A stretch of 43,421 nt of DNA, from positions 1 to 43,421 of the IMG/VR virus record IMGVR_UViG_3300012354_000002; one strand, given 5' to 3'. The translations under genes were made by a program, and so were the position numbers. Source of the DNA: a virus. This document shows, piece by piece, positions 29,169 to 35,919 of the stretch; position 1 is the first letter of the stretch, and every line of letters begins with the position of its first letter. Under the pieces are notes generated by a model, which was given only the letters and a program-made list of their open reading frames with translations, was not told the DNA's origin and did not search any database.

Positions 29169-29832
29169 GGCCCAGCACCTTTGCTCGAAGGGCCTGTGGC
29201 CCATGCTGAACGAGGAAGGAGGACACATCCTCGCCATCCGGAAACTGCACTACACGTGCATGATAGATCGACTGACCGACATTAGACGCGAACTTGTCCC
29301 GCGCCTTGTCGCCCGCCTTGAACCCGTCCTGAAGGCCTATCACTTCCTCGTAGCCCTCGAAGCAGTACTGCCAGTGCGGCTTCCAGTTCGTGCCGCCAGG
29401 GATACCCACCGCGGGCAGGCCCGACACATCGCAGGCCACCGCATCCAGCTCGCCCTCGGTCACGCAGATGAAGCGACTGTCCACCCAGAACTGGAGTGCT
29501 CCGAACAGGAAGAGGCCCTGCCCTTTCTCCCCGTCATACTTCGGATGCCCCTCGCATTTGCCTTCGCATTTGATGCACCTGAACTTCATGGCCATGGTGC
29601 CGGCCCTGCTCAGGTAGGGGATGGACAGGTAGCCCTTGAACCGCTCGTGCCCTGGCAACGGGTCCAGCACGTAGCCGAGTTGCCATCTGTCGATGATCTC
29701 GTCAGTCAGTCCACGGCTCTCCCGCAAATAGGTCCGAGCCAGGTCTACGCACTCCGCGTACTCTTTCGTGGCCCGGTCCAGCAAGCTCCTCCGCTTGACC
29801 GAGGGCAGTCTTAAAGTCGGTTCCTTCGACAT
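29161..29832 (-). CDS. DNA primase, TOPRIM (catalytic) part
   Basis: The 223-aa protein is the catalytic half of a DnaG-type primase. Residues 35-70 resemble the DnaG N-terminal part (RESRGLTDEIIDRWQLGYVL), about 85-105 carries a small Cys cluster (FRCIKCEGKCEGHPKYDGEK), and 115-145 is TOPRIM motif I (FICVTEGELDAVACDVSGLP) with the catalytic Glu, then VGIPGG. The usual DxD of motif II (often LDxDxAG) is altered here to LQDGFKAGD. It overlaps the CHC2 gene by 131 bases in the next frame. Either two subunits are made, or the primase is one protein joined by a frameshift. ATG at 29832. Confidence 0.8.
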   Translation of the reverse strand: MSKEPTLRLPSVKRRSLLDRATKEYAECVDLARTYLRESRGLTDEIIDRWQLGYVLDPLPGHERFKGYLSIPYLSRAGTMAMKFRCIKCEGKCEGHPKYDGEKGQGLFLFGALQFWVDSRFICVTEGELDAVACDVSGLPAVGIPGGTNWKPHWQYCFEGYEEVIGLQDGFKAGDKARDKFASNVGQSIYHARVVQFPDGEDVSSFLVQHGPQALRAKVLGHD

Positions 29833-30055
29833 GCATCAACAGCCCCACTGCATCTTCTGTCTTATCCAAACAGCCGGACCAGCAGAAGAAGCGATTGATC
29901 TCAAGGTTGACGGAACCGCTAGGCGACGAGTCCGGATGTAGCGGGCACAGGATTTTCGACCAGCCGCGGTGACGCGCCCTCGACAGGTCTGCCCCCAGGT
30001 ATTCCAGCACTGGCGCTATCGGCAGATTCAGGGGCTCGCGTGACCGTCGCGCCAT
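29702..30055 (-). CDS. primase zinc-binding (CHC2) domain protein
   Basis: ATG at 30055 with GGGGAGGAG upstream; the frame is open to 30070. The product carries a CHC2 zinc finger (KILCPLHPDSSPSGSVNLEI then RFFCWSGC), which reads the template for primer start. After FKTALGQAEELAG the sequence becomes Arg/Gly/Pro-rich and shadow-like, while the frame one base further (+1) continues the TOPRIM protein in good style. So this may be the N-terminal piece of one primase broken by a frameshift, or a truncated partner protein. It overlaps a small gene upstream. Confidence 0.75.
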   Translation of the reverse strand: MARRSREPLNLPIAPVLEYLGADLSRARHRGWSKILCPLHPDSSPSGSVNLEINRFFCWSGCLDKTEDAVGLLMHVEGTDFKTALGQAEELAGPGHERVRGVRRPGSDLFAGEPWTD

Positions 30056-30182
30056 CGCACTCCTCCCCATATGTCCGACCGTCTGGGTTCGGCCCGCTGA
30101 GGTGTTTCGGCCGGCAAGGGCAGTAGAGATCGCGGCACGTTTCGGCCATGCCAGCTACTGGCCACGAGAATGCGTCGATCAT
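29919..30182 (-). CDS. small Cys-rich protein overlapping the primase start
   Basis: ATG at 30182 overlaps the endonuclease VII stop (ATGA), which supports real translation. The first 45 residues look real and hold MAETCRDLYCPCRPKHLSGP, a CxxxxCxC cluster; the last 40 overlap the primase N-terminus in another frame and look like shadow. The real gene may well end as it does here, or be interrupted. Function unknown. Confidence 0.45.
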   Translation of the reverse strand: MIDAFSWPVAGMAETCRDLYCPCRPKHLSGPNPDGRTYGEECDGATVTRAPESADSASAGIPGGRPVEGASPRLVENPVPATSGLVA

Positions 30183-30622
30183 CGTCTCGCCTTTCTTCGA
30201 CGTGGCGCCGGTTCGGCATCCGGTACCACCCGAACACCGATCACGGCCACGGCGGTCGGCGCCTCCAAGTAGTCGGCTGCCCGACGCAACGTTTCAGGGT
30301 TGTCTCGTGCCGCGGTCAGCAGGCGCCCGTTGCACAGCCTGCAAAGCAGGCCCCTCACAACCCCGTCAGAGTGCCTGTGGTCCACGTTCAGGCGGTAGCT
30401 GCGCGTCTGCATGCAGATGGCGCAGGCGCCCTGCTGGGCGGCGAGGATGGCCGTGTACTCGTCGGCCGTGATGCCGTAGGTCTTGCCGATGCGGGCCGCA
30501 TGGTTGGTGGTGCGGGATCGGGTGCGCTGGCATGTCACACACACCCGACCCCGGGCACTCTTGTAGAAGCGTTCGGTCCGGCCCCTGCCGCACTTCTGGC
30601 AGGGCCTGCGCTTCTCGACCAT
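30179..30622 (-). CDS. endonuclease VII-like (HNH-fold) recombination nuclease
   Basis: The 147-aa protein has two Cys pairs at the N-terminus (CQKCGRGRTERFYKSARGRV then CVTC), the helical YGITADEYTAILAAQQGACA, then CAIC, LNVDHRHSDGVVRGLLC and CRLCNGRLL. This is the endonuclease VII pattern (zinc-bound, HNH-like DH), which resolves branched DNA such as Holliday junctions before packaging. A basic tail ends it. GTG/ATG start at 30622, overlapping the next gene's stop. Gene context in the replication operon fits. Confidence 0.85.
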   Translation of the reverse strand: MVEKRRPCQKCGRGRTERFYKSARGRVCVTCQRTRSRTTNHAARIGKTYGITADEYTAILAAQQGACAICMQTRSYRLNVDHRHSDGVVRGLLCRLCNGRLLTAARDNPETLRRAADYLEAPTAVAVIGVRVVPDAEPAPRRRKARR

Positions 30623-30912
30623 CAGTCGACTGCCTCGAAGGAGGCCGTGAACATCTCGTCAGTGCACGCACCCTTGCCCTCGCCCGACCTGTCGATGAGC
30701 CACTCGCCCACGTTGGCTATCCGGCTAGCGCCGGGGGCGCAGCCGGATATGAGCGTGAGAGAGGTGCTCCCGTCGGGGTAGTAGGTGATGGACGCACCCC
30801 ACCTGTCGGCGATGGCGGCCAGCTGAGCCAGGTCGCCTTCGACCTTCTCGGCGAAGATGGGCACAGCCTTCAGCTGGTACTCGCCGAGACCCTGTTTGCG
30901 CTGGTCGTTCAT
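30622..30912 (-). CDS. 96-aa unknown protein
   Basis: ATG at 30912 overlaps the TGA of the Acb2-like gene; the open frame to 31035 is rejected. The product begins MNDQRKQGLGEYQLKAVPIF, has a helix of AEKVEGDLAQLAAIADRWGA, a strand YYPDGSTSLTLISGC and an acidic helical end. Mixed alpha/beta, single domain, no motif. It lies between an anti-defence-type gene and endonuclease VII. Unknown function. Confidence 0.65.
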   Translation of the reverse strand: MNDQRKQGLGEYQLKAVPIFAEKVEGDLAQLAAIADRWGASITYYPDGSTSLTLISGCAPGASRIANVGEWLIDRSGEGKGACTDEMFTASFEAVD

Positions 30913-31133
30913 CAGAACACGTCCTCTGGCTTGGCGACGGAACGCACGAAGGCCATGAAGCCTTCCTGCAGGTGAGTCTTGGCCAGCGCCAGCCAGCGAC
31001 GATCGATGTCGTCGCGTCGGCTGATGGAACGCCACAGTAGCCCGACCTCGCGTTCGAGATCTTTGACGGCGTTGATGTCGCTCAGGTCGAAGTCCGACAG
31101 TTCGCGGTACCCACTGATCGGCTGGTCGGACAT
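30912..31133 (-). CDS. Acb2/Tad1-hairpin-domain protein, putative anti-CBASS
   Basis: The 73-aa product (ATG 31133, sharing bases with the lysin stop) reads ELSDFDLSDINAVKDLEREV, then two helices with RDDIDRRWLALAKTHLQEGF and MAFVRSVAKPEDVF. This is the hairpin pattern of Acb2-type proteins, where RxLALxxxxLExxxMxxxRxxxxPE forms two antiparallel helices; the conserved Ala-x-x-x-Leu-Gln-Glu-Gly-Phe-Met is the diagnostic part. Acb2 proteins form hexamers that sequester cyclic oligonucleotides and block CBASS and Thoeris-like defence. Whether the ligand-binding residues are all present needs alignment. Family call is from memory of the pattern, strong but not run against a profile. Confidence 0.68.
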   Translation of the reverse strand: MSDQPISGYRELSDFDLSDINAVKDLEREVGLLWRSISRRDDIDRRWLALAKTHLQEGFMAFVRSVAKPEDVF

Positions 31134-31990
31134 CAGCTGACCTGTCCCGTGTTGGGGTTGCCGTCGCGGTTGCGCCGGTCGATCTCGTCCACGATCTCGG
31201 CGGCCGAAGGCATCAACGGCAGGATCACCCGCGCCAGCTCGGCCAAGTCCACGCCGCCCAGCTGGAGCGCGTCGACCTGCGCCTTCACATCCTGCGCCAG
31301 CGACACGGCCGCGTTCACCCGGCCCACCACGTAGCCCAGCTGGCGAGAAAGGTTGCTCTGCTCGTAGTCCTGCCCGGACACCACCGTCTTCCAGACGGCG
31401 GCAAGGGCGGCGTCCTGCTCCGAGTTCATGTCTTCCTCCGTGATCGGTTTGAGAATCAGGTTGCGGTCGCAGGTGATCCCACCCACCTGGACCTGAACGT
31501 TGTTGTCCTGCCACACATGCACATGCCCGGCCACGTCCGAGCGCCGCCCCGACTGCCAGAAGTAGGAGGCGTGACCGAGCGCCAAGTCGACGGCGTTGCG
31601 GAAGCCGTACGCACCCACGCGCGACACGCTCAGCACCGACGCGGCGCCGTCCAGGTAGCCCCGCCATGCGCCAGCGTCGGGCACGGTGGTCCGGTCGTTG
31701 GTGAAGAAGATGGGACCGATGTAGCCCAGGTATTGCGCGCCCGCAAGCGCCCTGCGTGCGTGCTCCTGGCCCGCGAGGTAGCCGCCGTCAGATGCGGTGG
31801 TAGTGGTCTGCATCACCAGCAGCACGTCCAGGCCAGCAGCCTTGTGCGACTGGTACTCGGCCAGGTTGGTGTGCTTGGTGCCCAGGTTCGGCGGGCTGTC
31901 GATGTAGCGGATGGCTCCGCTATAGCCGGCCGCCTTGATGGTGTTGCCGGACAGACGCGCAGCTGAGTAGTCTAGGTAGTAGGGCATCAC
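31133..31990 (-). CDS. endolysin: glycoside-hydrolase-like DUF1906 protein
   Basis: The 285-aa protein starts MMPYYLDYSAARLSGNTIKA; ATG 31987 or GTG 31990 overlaps the previous stop. Residues 1-200 have the DUF1906 fold (rv2525c-like, glycoside-hydrolase barrel): YLDYSAARLSG, AIRYIDSPP, LVMQTTTTASDGGYLAGQEH, YIGPIFFTND, GAYGFRNAVD, FWQSGR and HVHVWQDN, ordered as strands of a TIM-like barrel with Asp/Glu in the expected positions. Peptidoglycan cutting is inferred from family context in actinobacteriophages. Residues about 205-285 are a helical C-terminus that may bind wall or partners. It is unusually far from the holin-like genes at 0-0.5 kb. Confidence 0.72.
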   Translation of the reverse strand: MMPYYLDYSAARLSGNTIKAAGYSGAIRYIDSPPNLGTKHTNLAEYQSHKAAGLDVLLVMQTTTTASDGGYLAGQEHARRALAGAQYLGYIGPIFFTNDRTTVPDAGAWRGYLDGAASVLSVSRVGAYGFRNAVDLALGHASYFWQSGRRSDVAGHVHVWQDNNVQVQVGGITCDRNLILKPITEEDMNSEQDAALAAVWKTVVSGQDYEQSNLSRQLGYVVGRVNAAVSLAQDVKAQVDALQLGGVDLAELARVILPLMPSAAEIVDEIDRRNRDGNPNTGQVS

Positions 31991-32175
31991 TTACCCCAGC
32001 TGACGGTGACCTTCACTGTCGACAGCAGTTCGTTGACCTTCTCGGCATCCTGAGTCGAGAAGTCCTCGCCCGCGAAGTAGTCCTCCGCCATCTCGTGGAT
32101 GATTAGCCATTCGATGTCGGTCGCGTGCTCCTCGATCAGGTACTCCGCGTACCCCTTCAATTCCTGCTCGGTCAC
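31987..32175 (-). CDS. 62-aa acidic helical protein
   Basis: GTG 32175 follows GGAGGAGGTGG; TTG at 32193 overlaps the ribosome site and is rejected. VTEQELKGYAEYLIEEHATD then a helix and DFSTQDAEKVNELLSTVKVT. Very acidic, one domain. The GTGA overlap with the previous gene couples it. Function unknown; small acidic phage proteins of this kind include inhibitors of host nucleases and DNA mimics. Confidence 0.7.
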   Translation of the reverse strand: MTEQELKGYAEYLIEEHATDIEWLIIHEMAEDYFAGEDFSTQDAEKVNELLSTVKVTVSWGK

Positions 32176-32327
32176 GAATCCACCTCCTCCCAATCCGCTA
32201 GCTCAACCTCCGGGTACTCAAGGTTGTCCCAGATGTACTCATCCAGTTCATCGAGTGTGACATCGGCAGGAATGTCAATCTCCTGCACCGTGGCCACCTC
32301 CGTACGCCAATACGCCCTGACCTTCAC
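32172..32327 (-). CDS. 51-aa acidic protein
   Basis: GTG at 32327 with GTTGGAG upstream, overlapping the previous stop (GTGA). The product VKVRAYWRTEVATVQEIDIP continues with a strongly acidic half (DELDEYIWDNLEYPEVELAD) ending WEEVDS. About one third Asp/Glu. It is too short for most gene callers. A DNA mimic or host-protein binder is a fair guess, not shown. Confidence 0.65.
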   Translation of the reverse strand: MKVRAYWRTEVATVQEIDIPADVTLDELDEYIWDNLEYPEVELADWEEVDS

Positions 32328-32467
32328 GGCTCCAACCTCTTCAAGTCTGCATAGTCGAGCGCATCACGCTCGCGCCCATAGAACTTGGCGAGGAGAACGT
32401 CATCCTCGTAAACCCACCAAGCATCACCGCGGTCGCAACTGACCGCTTCGACGTGGATCTCTCGCAT
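32324..32467 (-). CDS. 47-aa acidic/aromatic small protein
   Basis: ATG at 32467; ends in TGA sharing bases with the next GTG. MREIHVEAVSCDRGDAWWVY continues EDDVLLAKFYGRERDALDYA to DLKRLEP. Both the tight GTGA overlap and codon-like composition support a real gene. Function unknown. Third of three very small genes in a row, all coupled. Confidence 0.62.
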   Translation of the reverse strand: MREIHVEAVSCDRGDAWWVYEDDVLLAKFYGRERDALDYADLKRLEP

Positions 32468-32475
32468 GCGAATTC

Positions 32476-33249
32476 CTAACTCGCCATCATTCGCTCGTAA
32501 TCAACAGTCACCGGTACCCGCACGCCCAAACCCGAAGGATCGGCTGCGGCCTCACGACACTTCACCACCGACAGAAACACGGTGTCGGAGAATGCGCCCC
32601 GACACACCGTCAGCACGAGGCTCGACTTCTTGGTGGCCTTGAAGTTGACGCCGGCCAACGGGATCGTTGTCCGGCCGTCCTCGTACTGTCCGTTCACGTG
32701 CGCGAGAACCACGACGGCCGTGTTCGCTATCCGGGCCAGTGCACACAACGCCTGCTCCGCCTCCGAGTAGGCGGGGAACGATTCCTCCCCCGCCACATCC
32801 ATCATGTTGTCGACCACGATCAGATGCGGTAGTTCGCCCCACAGTTCGGCGAACGCCCACACCCTGTCACGAATCTCAACCATGTCGGGCGAGCCTGGGA
32901 AGTCCCAGCGGACGTACTCGTCAATGGTATCGAACGTCCTGCGGGCTTTCTGCGAAGTGATATCCAGTTCGGCTTCGGCCTCTTCACGGGTGAACCCGTT
33001 CCAGGCTTGTGTCACGCGGATGGACATGGAGGTTTCGTCCCCGTCCATCGCCAGATACAGGGTGGGCACGCCCGCGTTGATGGCCAGGTTGATGGCCAAC
33101 ACCGACTTGCCCACGCCTGGTGCTGAGGCCACCACATGCAGGTGGCCACGCCGGAACTGGACCTGCTTGTCCCCGAGGGTGCGGTAGACGGTCGGCAGTG
33201 GGAGTCCCGCACTCCCACTGCGCCGCGCCGCCTGACGAAGACTAGGCAT
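32476..33249 (-). CDS. DnaB/RecA-fold replicative ATPase (helicase)
   Basis: ATG at 33249 (overlapping the exonuclease stop); longer frames to 33396 are Arg-rich shadow. The 257-aa protein has Walker A ASAPGVGKS (about 41-49), a following helix (VLAINLAINAGVPTLYLAMD), and Walker B HLIVVDNMMD (about 142-151, D147), then VVVLAHVNGQ, an H-motif with Lys/Arg arrangement like DnaB and KaiC. The N-terminal primase-binding domain of DnaB is missing and the basic start is short, so it is a stand-alone RecA-like motor that probably works with the split primase. Length is half that of classical DnaB. Confidence 0.8.
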   Translation of the reverse strand: MPSLRQAARRSGSAGLPLPTVYRTLGDKQVQFRRGHLHVVASAPGVGKSVLAINLAINAGVPTLYLAMDGDETSMSIRVTQAWNGFTREEAEAELDITSQKARRTFDTIDEYVRWDFPGSPDMVEIRDRVWAFAELWGELPHLIVVDNMMDVAGEESFPAYSEAEQALCALARIANTAVVVLAHVNGQYEDGRTTIPLAGVNFKATKKSSLVLTVCRGAFSDTVFLSVVKCREAAADPSGLGVRVPVTVDYERMMAS

Positions 33250-33850
33250 CCTCGCCCTTGACGATGGCGTCGTACCACCGCATCGCCCAGCGAGCGTCAC
33301 CCTCGGCCGTGTGTCGCTCCTCCTCGGTCGGCGGCGACACGCCGCAAGCCTGAGACAGCGCGTCCGATTTCCACGGCAGGTCGACCGGCACGCCATGCCG
33401 GGCCGAAAGGTACCCGACGGCCAACGCCTCCACGTCGATGAGGTGGTAGTGCCACGCCGGGATCAACCCCTGCGAGCGAAGTAGCTTGTCGAGAACCTCG
33501 GAGTCGAAGTTCGGTACCGCTCCGACAAGGTGTGCACCATGAGTGAATTGGGCCACCCACTCCGCCGCTTGCGGCAAGGAGGTCAGGCCCGCAGCAGGGA
33601 TCGAGGTCTTCCGACTCAGGTATCGACCCTGCGGGTGACGGTCGTAGAACCCGCCGATCTTCAAGCCGAAGGGGTCTGCGTTCGAGAGATCCACGGGGAG
33701 CATGTAGTTCGCCACCCGTTCTTTGCCGTCCTCTTCGCGACGGATTATGGCGATCTCCCACGCATGGCGACCGGGATGTACACCCGTGGTTTCGGTGTCG
33801 ACGAATGCGAGAGCGGCCACGTCAGGCCGCCGACAGAGCGTCGATGGCAT
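33242..33850 (-). CDS. DnaQ-like 3'-5' exonuclease
   Basis: The 202-aa protein has the DEDDh set: AFVDTETTGVHPGRHAWEIA (Exo I, D and E), VGAVPNFDSEVLDKLL (Exo II) and HTAEGDARWAMRW (Exo III, His-x-Ala-x-x-x-Asp). It is like the epsilon proofreading subunit, but stands alone. Start ATG 33850 or, with only two bases between it and the upstream stop, GTG at 33820 (192 aa). A second exonuclease at 27.4 kb has a different (DEDDy) type, so the phage has two with no polymerase of its own. Confidence 0.8.
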   Translation of the reverse strand: MPSTLCRRPDVAALAFVDTETTGVHPGRHAWEIAIIRREEDGKERVANYMLPVDLSNADPFGLKIGGFYDRHPQGRYLSRKTSIPAAGLTSLPQAAEWVAQFTHGAHLVGAVPNFDSEVLDKLLRSQGLIPAWHYHLIDVEALAVGYLSARHGVPVDLPWKSDALSQACGVSPPTEEERHTAEGDARWAMRWYDAIVKGEDA

Positions 33851-34244
33851 CCTGCAAGGTGGCCTCGGACACCTTCATGCCCTTGGGGCCGTTGGCGTTG
33901 ATGCGGTCCTTGCTGGCGCCGTTGTAGGCGTTGAAGTAGACGCCGCCGAACTTGGACTTGCGCGCCTCGATGGTGTAGCCGTCGTGCTCGCCCAGCTTGA
34001 CGGCCTCCGGCTCCGCCTCCTGCCGGCCCTTGTTGCCGAAGCCGCCACTCGTGGGCTGAACCTCGGTGGTCTTGCCGAACGCCTTCTTCACGGTCTCGAC
34101 CGCGGCGCCGGTCGAGCCGGCCTCCGCCTTCAGCTCGCGCAGCTCCTGCTCCGCCGAGAGCAGCTCCTGGAACGTGTCGGCTTCTGCCTCCCAGTACTCG
34201 TAGGCGACGGGGCTTGCGACTCGGACGGTGTACTTCGTGGACAC
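33822..34244 (-). CDS. single-stranded-DNA-binding candidate
   Basis: GTG 34244 follows AGGAGA. The 140-aa product has a strand/helix N-terminus (YTVRVASPVAYEYWEAEADT, then a coiled helix QELRELKAEAG), a disordered middle (TSGGFGNKGRQEAEPEA) and a compact basic core (DGYTIEARKSKFGGVYFNAY then NGASKDRINANGPKG). It lies beside the exonuclease and Cas4-like nuclease, where phages often place ssDNA-binding or recombination proteins. It lacks the usual acidic C-terminal tip of bacterial SSB, so the assignment is weak. Confidence 0.5.
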   Translation of the reverse strand: MSTKYTVRVASPVAYEYWEAEADTFQELLSAEQELRELKAEAGSTGAAVETVKKAFGKTTEVQPTSGGFGNKGRQEAEPEAVKLGEHDGYTIEARKSKFGGVYFNAYNGASKDRINANGPKGMKVSEATLQDAIDALSAA

Positions 34245-34261
34245 AGGTGTCTCCTGTTTCG

Positions 34262-34318
34262 TTATTCGTGACTGTAGAAAACAATGACGAGGCAGACGAC
34301 AAGAATGGCTGCCAGCAA
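34262..34318 (-). CDS. 18-aa hydrophobic micropeptide
   Basis: After the Cas4-like stop at 34330, GAGAGG then TTG at 34318 starts LLAAILVVCLVIVFYSHE and stops at TAA 34262-34264. It is one membrane span with a His-Glu tail. The ribosome site and its place in the operon gap favour translation; a TTG start and 18 codons make chance possible. If real it may tune membrane potential or a host protein. Confidence 0.35.
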   Translation of the reverse strand: MLAAILVVCLVIVFYSHE

Positions 34319-34329
34319 CTTGCCTCTCT

Positions 34330-35142
34330 CTAATCCAGAAACCAGCGGCAGTGACGCTTGACGTCACACATCTGACACGCCTCGCCGGGGGCTGGAAGAA
34401 ACCAGCCTTCGCTAATCATGTGGGCCGACTGCACATGCATTGCGGCTAGCCGGTTCTCGTCCCAGTGCCGGTAGTCTTTCAGCTCAGTCGTGGTTCCACG
34501 GCGAGATTCATAATAGGCGGCATGACCGACATTAAAGCCGGCCTGACGCAGCGCCACCAGATAGGTGGGCAGCTGTGCGGTGACCCGCCTCTTGCTCCAC
34601 GTCTTGGTGTCGATAGCCACCAACTGGCCAGTCTCCGGTATCTGGAAGATGCGGTCTATCTTGACGATCTCCTCCACCCCCTGAAGGGTGTACTTGATCT
34701 CGAACTCGATGCCCGGAACCATGGTCCCGTCGTCATCCTCGAACATGTCCGCGATGAACCACGCCGTCTGCGCCCGCCAGCTGATGTACTTACGGATCAT
34801 GTCCGGGCCTACCTCGGACTGGAACTTGGTGAGCACCGCCTCATTGGCGTCCCGCTTGTGCGCCGGATTGTCCCAGTCTTTGAAGGCGAAGCCCGACTTC
34901 TCTTGCTCTTCGGCGATGAGTTCGCCGAGACGGTTCGAGTACCAGTCCTCGTGGCTGACGTCCTCGTCCAGGTCGAACGGCGGCGTGGTGTCGAACAGGT
35001 CGGTCCATTCGTGGAATGCGGTGCCGGCCACGGCGTAAATGGAGGGCGTGTAGGGCACCTTCTCGATGCGCTTGAGACGGTACATTTCGCCGCACTTGGC
35101 GTAGTCGTCGTAGCGACTGTGCGACATGCGAGGCAGGGTCAT
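34330..35142 (-). CDS. Cas4/RecB-like PD-(D/E)XK nuclease
   Basis: ATG at 35142 gives about 270 aa; the open frame to 35172 is slightly longer. N-terminal SHSRYDDYAKCGEMYRLKRI, with the first Cys of the iron-sulfur cluster, GTAFHEWTDL (His of motif), then GIEFEIKYTL and IDRIFQIPET leading to VAIDTKTWSK (Asp-x-Lys catalytic), and the C-terminal GEACQMCDVKRHC, which completes a Cys set (four Cys) typical of Cas4/AddB-type Fe-S clusters. Acts as a DNA exonuclease in recombination or repair; a fit with the neighbouring DnaQ-like and SSB-like genes. Confidence 0.82.
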   Translation of the reverse strand: MTLPRMSHSRYDDYAKCGEMYRLKRIEKVPYTPSIYAVAGTAFHEWTDLFDTTPPFDLDEDVSHEDWYSNRLGELIAEEQEKSGFAFKDWDNPAHKRDANEAVLTKFQSEVGPDMIRKYISWRAQTAWFIADMFEDDDGTMVPGIEFEIKYTLQGVEEIVKIDRIFQIPETGQLVAIDTKTWSKRRVTAQLPTYLVALRQAGFNVGHAAYYESRRGTTTELKDYRHWDENRLAAMHVQSAHMISEGWFLPAPGEACQMCDVKRHCRWFLD

Positions 35143-35390
35143 TCGGTGCTCCGAAAGTTCTGGTAGCCGCACCGTTCACACTTGAATCCGCCACGCCAAA
35201 TGTCGTCACAGACACAACACGCGTCAGGCACGTAGCCGACGCCGCCCTTCGTTCGGGCCCACGTACCGCACACCGCCCGCGCCAGGCGGCCCGGCCCAAC
35301 GCCGGGGTAGCAGCCCCAGCAGTAGTAGTGGGGCAGGGTCTCGTCGCGAGCCTGATCCTGCTCGGTCGCTTCCTCAGTGGGCGCTGTCAT
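35139..35390 (-). CDS. 83-aa Cys-rich zinc protein
   Basis: ATG at 35390 behind GGAG; four-base overlap with the next gene. MTAPTEEATEQDQARDETLP, then LPHYYCWGCYPG and DACCVCDDIWRGGFKCERCG: CxxC, CxxC and CxxC, two zinc knuckles. The acidic N-terminus is disordered. Likely a nucleic-acid or protein binder. Not recognised further. Confidence 0.68.
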   Translation of the reverse strand: MTAPTEEATEQDQARDETLPHYYCWGCYPGVGPGRLARAVCGTWARTKGGVGYVPDACCVCDDIWRGGFKCERCGYQNFRSTE

Positions 35391-35535
35391 GCCGCGACTC
35401 CAATCGTTGGAGTACACGGGTGGCGATGCGCCAGCCCAGCTTGCCGGCCAAGCCCAGCAGGAATGCGCCGATACCGAGTAGCGAGGCGCTGCGATGGGCG
35501 CAGCCCTGAGGACCGTAGTCCTTGCGAGTGCTCAT
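35374..35535 (-). CDS. 53-aa one-span membrane protein
   Basis: ATG at 35535 with GGAG eight bases upstream; too short for most callers. MSTRKDYGPQGCAHRSASLL, then a span (GIGAFLLGLAGKLGWRIATR) and a basic tail ending SRHDSAH. Overlaps the next gene's start by 17 bases. A membrane-tethered protein of unknown function. Confidence 0.65.
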   Translation of the reverse strand: MSTRKDYGPQGCAHRSASLLGIGAFLLGLAGKLGWRIATRVLQRLESRHDSAH

Positions 35536-35589
35536 CTACTTCGCTCCTACGAATTCGAACCGTGAGTGATAAGTCGAAAGGCTGTTGCG

Positions 35590-35919
35590 TCAGCGACTGC
35601 CGCTGAGTTGTTCGGTACTGGCCAGCGTGCTATCCACCATCACCAGATCGGTGCCGACAGCCACGGCCTCGCGGATGCGATGCGTCAGCCAGTCGCTGCA
35701 CTCCGGCACATAGATGACGTAGCCACCCAGGCGCCAGGCGTAGCGCTCCTCCGCCTTGCTGGCGGAGTCGTCGCCCGCCTTCAAGATGAGGTCGCCGCTC
35801 GTGGGGCGGGTGTCCTTGTAGGCCACGGTGAGGGTGATGTGCTGGAGCAGGTCGGCCGAGACTGCCTCTTTGAAGGCTTTGATGGTGCGGCTACCCCGCG
35901 CGTGAAAGAACGTGATCAC
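35590..35919 (-). CDS. 109-aa unknown protein
   Basis: GTG at 35919 overlaps the TGA of the 183-aa gene (GTGA). VITFFHARGSRTIKAFKEAV continues with a strand-helix pattern (LTVAYKDTRPTSGDLILKAG) and ends with GTDLVMVDSTLASTEQLSGSR. Looks like a compact alpha/beta domain resembling small Rossmann-type proteins; the Asp at the end of a strand (VMVD) is suggestive. Family not recognised. Confidence 0.65.
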   Translation of the reverse strand: MITFFHARGSRTIKAFKEAVSADLLQHITLTVAYKDTRPTSGDLILKAGDDSASKAEERYAWRLGGYVIYVPECSDWLTHRIREAVAVGTDLVMVDSTLASTEQLSGSR

